The notes under the pieces were generated by a model. It was not told where the DNA came from. It worked only from the letters and a program-made list of their open reading frames with translations, and searched no databases. Of a stretch of DNA of 64,000 nucleotides, positions 62,475 through 64,000 are shown piece after piece. Source of the DNA: Onchocerca lupi (lineage: Eukaryota; Nematoda; Chromadorea; Rhabditida; Onchocercidae). Numbering within the stretch: position 1 is the first letter of the stretch; each line of letters starts with the position of its first letter. Where the stretch lies: assembly GCA_028564675.1 (NCBI GenBank), contig JAOVVO010000213.1, forward strand, positions 49,254 through 113,253, in the 5' to 3' direction. The position numbers and the translations under genes were made by a program.

Positions 62475-63284
62475 TAATGATTATTAATAAAAATTATGAT
62501 TTATTTATGCTTCTGTATGTTATTTAAAATCCGTAAAATATATTTTATGCTCTTTAGAAATTTCGAACAATAAATAATTTAAAAGAAATAAATTTCGAGT
62601 GTAAACGATGTGAGAAAGCTATTCTCGACTGTTTGTGGTTACGCTGAACATACTTTTTTTTTTTTTTTCTGCTAAAAAATGCAAAAATGAAAGCAACAAC
62701 AAAACAATTTATATATTGCAAAAGTGCAAGTTAATAAGCTGCATGCAATGCAATTTTTTCTAAAAATTACGATAAATTTTATATTATGTACTTGTAATGA
62801 TTTCATGCATTTGTAACATTTACTAATTGCTAAACCTATTGAAGATTTTTCCTTCTTATTTGTAACTATCATTGACTGTATCTGCAATGTTTTGTATTGA
62901 ATTGATTTTTAGGAGAGCTAATCAATCTATCAAATTTAATGTGATCTTCGCAGTGAAATTCTTACAATATAATTCAAATCTATTTTAATCTCAAATTTGT
63001 TTCATATTTTCTCTATACAAACTATGCCAAAATTTTGCAATGAAATGAAAAATTTGTCTGAATCTATTAGAAATTTGTATTCGAAAAAAGATTGGATATA
63101 TTTATCGAGAAAAAATTTCCAAATTCTAAAATTATCCGTTTAAAAATTCTGAATAAATAATTGATGACCAATTATTGAATGTACTGTAATATATCATTCA
63201 TATATGGATTTCGTAGTATGTTTATTTTAATCATAGTATCGTAATTCGAAATAATTTATTATTCTTAACATTTTTCATTAATTT
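62475..63284. other. Intergenic, no gene recognised
   Basis: AT-rich spacer between the SH2 gene and the convergent gene at the right edge. Nothing recognisable. Confidence 0.55.
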
Positions 63285-63913
63285 CTATACATTACTTCGT
63301 TCAACATTGGTTGATTGTAAATCAGTCACTGGATTCATTACGGTATTTATGGTAGATTGTGGATCAGGTGGATGAACCGAAGTACCATCAGCATATTTGA
63401 ATTGACATTGAATACGCTTCACACCATCAGGCTTAAAATTTTCGAACATTTCTCGTGGTGCCATGTTGCAAACTTTCTGCAATTAGAGAATAAAAATTTG
63501 CAGCTAACCGTGAAAGTTATCATTAAAAAAATCATCAAAATGATGCATGAAATATCGATCCATCGTATCGATCCGTACCTGATCATTGTATTCCCGAAGT
63601 AATTCATGCTTAAATGATGTTCATCATGATACATGATTTATCTTGGGAATGCAATATAAGGTACGGATCGATACTAAGAATTGATGTAAGGTATGAATTG
63701 ATACGACAATCACACCTGCATTTTTTTACGATCATGTCTGTATTATTTTTAATTTTCACTTAAATTTGATATGATTTGCTTGATAAATAGATAAACTATA
63801 AGACTAGAAATAAAGCTATACGATCATACTTTGTTAACTTGGATATGATAAAATGAAATGAAATGTAAATCATCTTTCGGCACATCTTTCCATTTGAATG
63901 TTATTTGAATATT
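63285..63913 (-). CDS. 3' exons of a possibly MSP-like gene (partial)
   Basis: The last exon is 63476-63285, reading KVCNMAPREMFENFKPDGVK, then RIQCQFKYADGTS and ending NVERSNV. A preceding exon is at about 63913-63839 (NIQITFKWKDVPKDD). The gene continues off the right edge. The pattern of a FKW.DVP strand followed by PDGVKR.Q..F.YA resembles the end of major sperm protein domains (EW..TP ... GDGMVRRKNLPIEYN), but identity is low. MSP-domain proteins form sperm cytoskeleton or bind VAP partners. The role is inference and the family call is weak. Confidence 0.35.
63565..63674. repeat. Near-perfect ~30-bp inverted repeat (foldback)
   Basis: The arms at 63565-63595 and 63645-63674 pair over GTATCGATCCGTACC and then GTATTCCC-like segments, with two or three mismatches and a ~50-nt loop. 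It lies in an intron of the right-edge gene. Confidence 0.8.
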
Positions 63914-64000
63914 CTGAAACTAACAAATTATGGATTAATTTGAAAATCAATAAAATAATATAAAATTTTTTCTACAGAATTATATTCCTATGATATGAAA

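Noticed and set aside
1..64000. tRNA and spliced-leader RNA genes
   Set aside because: I looked for TTCGA-type T-arms with matching stems and for the SL1 core and found none convincing by eye; a covariance-model scan would be decisive.
1..64000. CRISPR arrays, bacterial operons, Wolbachia-derived genes
   Set aside because: No direct-repeat/spacer array and no long uninterrupted bacterial-type frames; all real genes are intron-rich and eukaryotic.

Overview
This is a piece of an AT-rich, intron-rich eukaryotic chromosome, almost certainly from a nematode and probably a clade III spirurid/filarial worm. Small introns with GT..AG ends, a germline CCCH zinc-finger protein of the POS-1/MEX/OMA type, and a diverged 18S-tail plus ITS1 fragment with the filarial-style ITS1 start (CAACAACAACAAGAACAATA) all point that way. 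No bacterial operons, phage genes or CRISPR arrays were seen. Genes were assembled by hand from exons with matching splice phases, so boundaries are good to within a few bases where phases close and weaker elsewhere.

Layout. 112-4226 (minus): N-terminal half of an EDRF1 homologue, running off the left edge. 4.2-13.5 kb: gene-poor and repeat-rich, with three diverged copies of a ~0.45 kb dispersed repeat and a decayed rDNA fragment (18S 3' end + ITS1). 13543-16821 (plus): tandem CCCH zinc-finger RNA-binding protein, with an in-frame TAA in one exon of the simplest model. 19663-29829 (minus): 18-exon receptor tyrosine kinase (949 aa) with a GC-AG intron. 31.6-32.2 kb: ~26-bp minisatellite. 34.3-36.2 kb (plus): F-box-like gene with a Helitron-like insertion in its first intron and a probable C-terminal frameshift. 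38231-39553 (plus): 148-aa type I membrane protein with a cysteine-rich tail and a 10-nt first exon. 39.8-40.1 kb (minus): decayed coiled-coil ORF, possibly retroelement gag. 40901-43244 (minus): REEP5/Yop1 ER-shaping protein. 46736-55323 (minus): formin (FH3-FH1-FH2, about 950 aa). 60474-61495 and 61608-62474 (plus): a 117-aa unknown protein followed after 112 bp by a stand-alone SH2-domain protein, an operon-like spacing. 63285-63913 (minus): 3' end of a possibly MSP-like gene running off the right edge.

The genes do not form one pathway. A signalling theme (RTK, SH2 adaptor) and a membrane/cytoskeleton theme (formin, REEP) are present, but nothing in the sequence ties them together. I did not find a convincing new multi-gene system. 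The most unusual items are the SH2 protein and its tightly linked upstream neighbour, the GC-AG intron in the RTK, the Helitron-like intron insertion, the rDNA-fragment/repeat cluster, and the interrupted CCCH and F-box reading frames.
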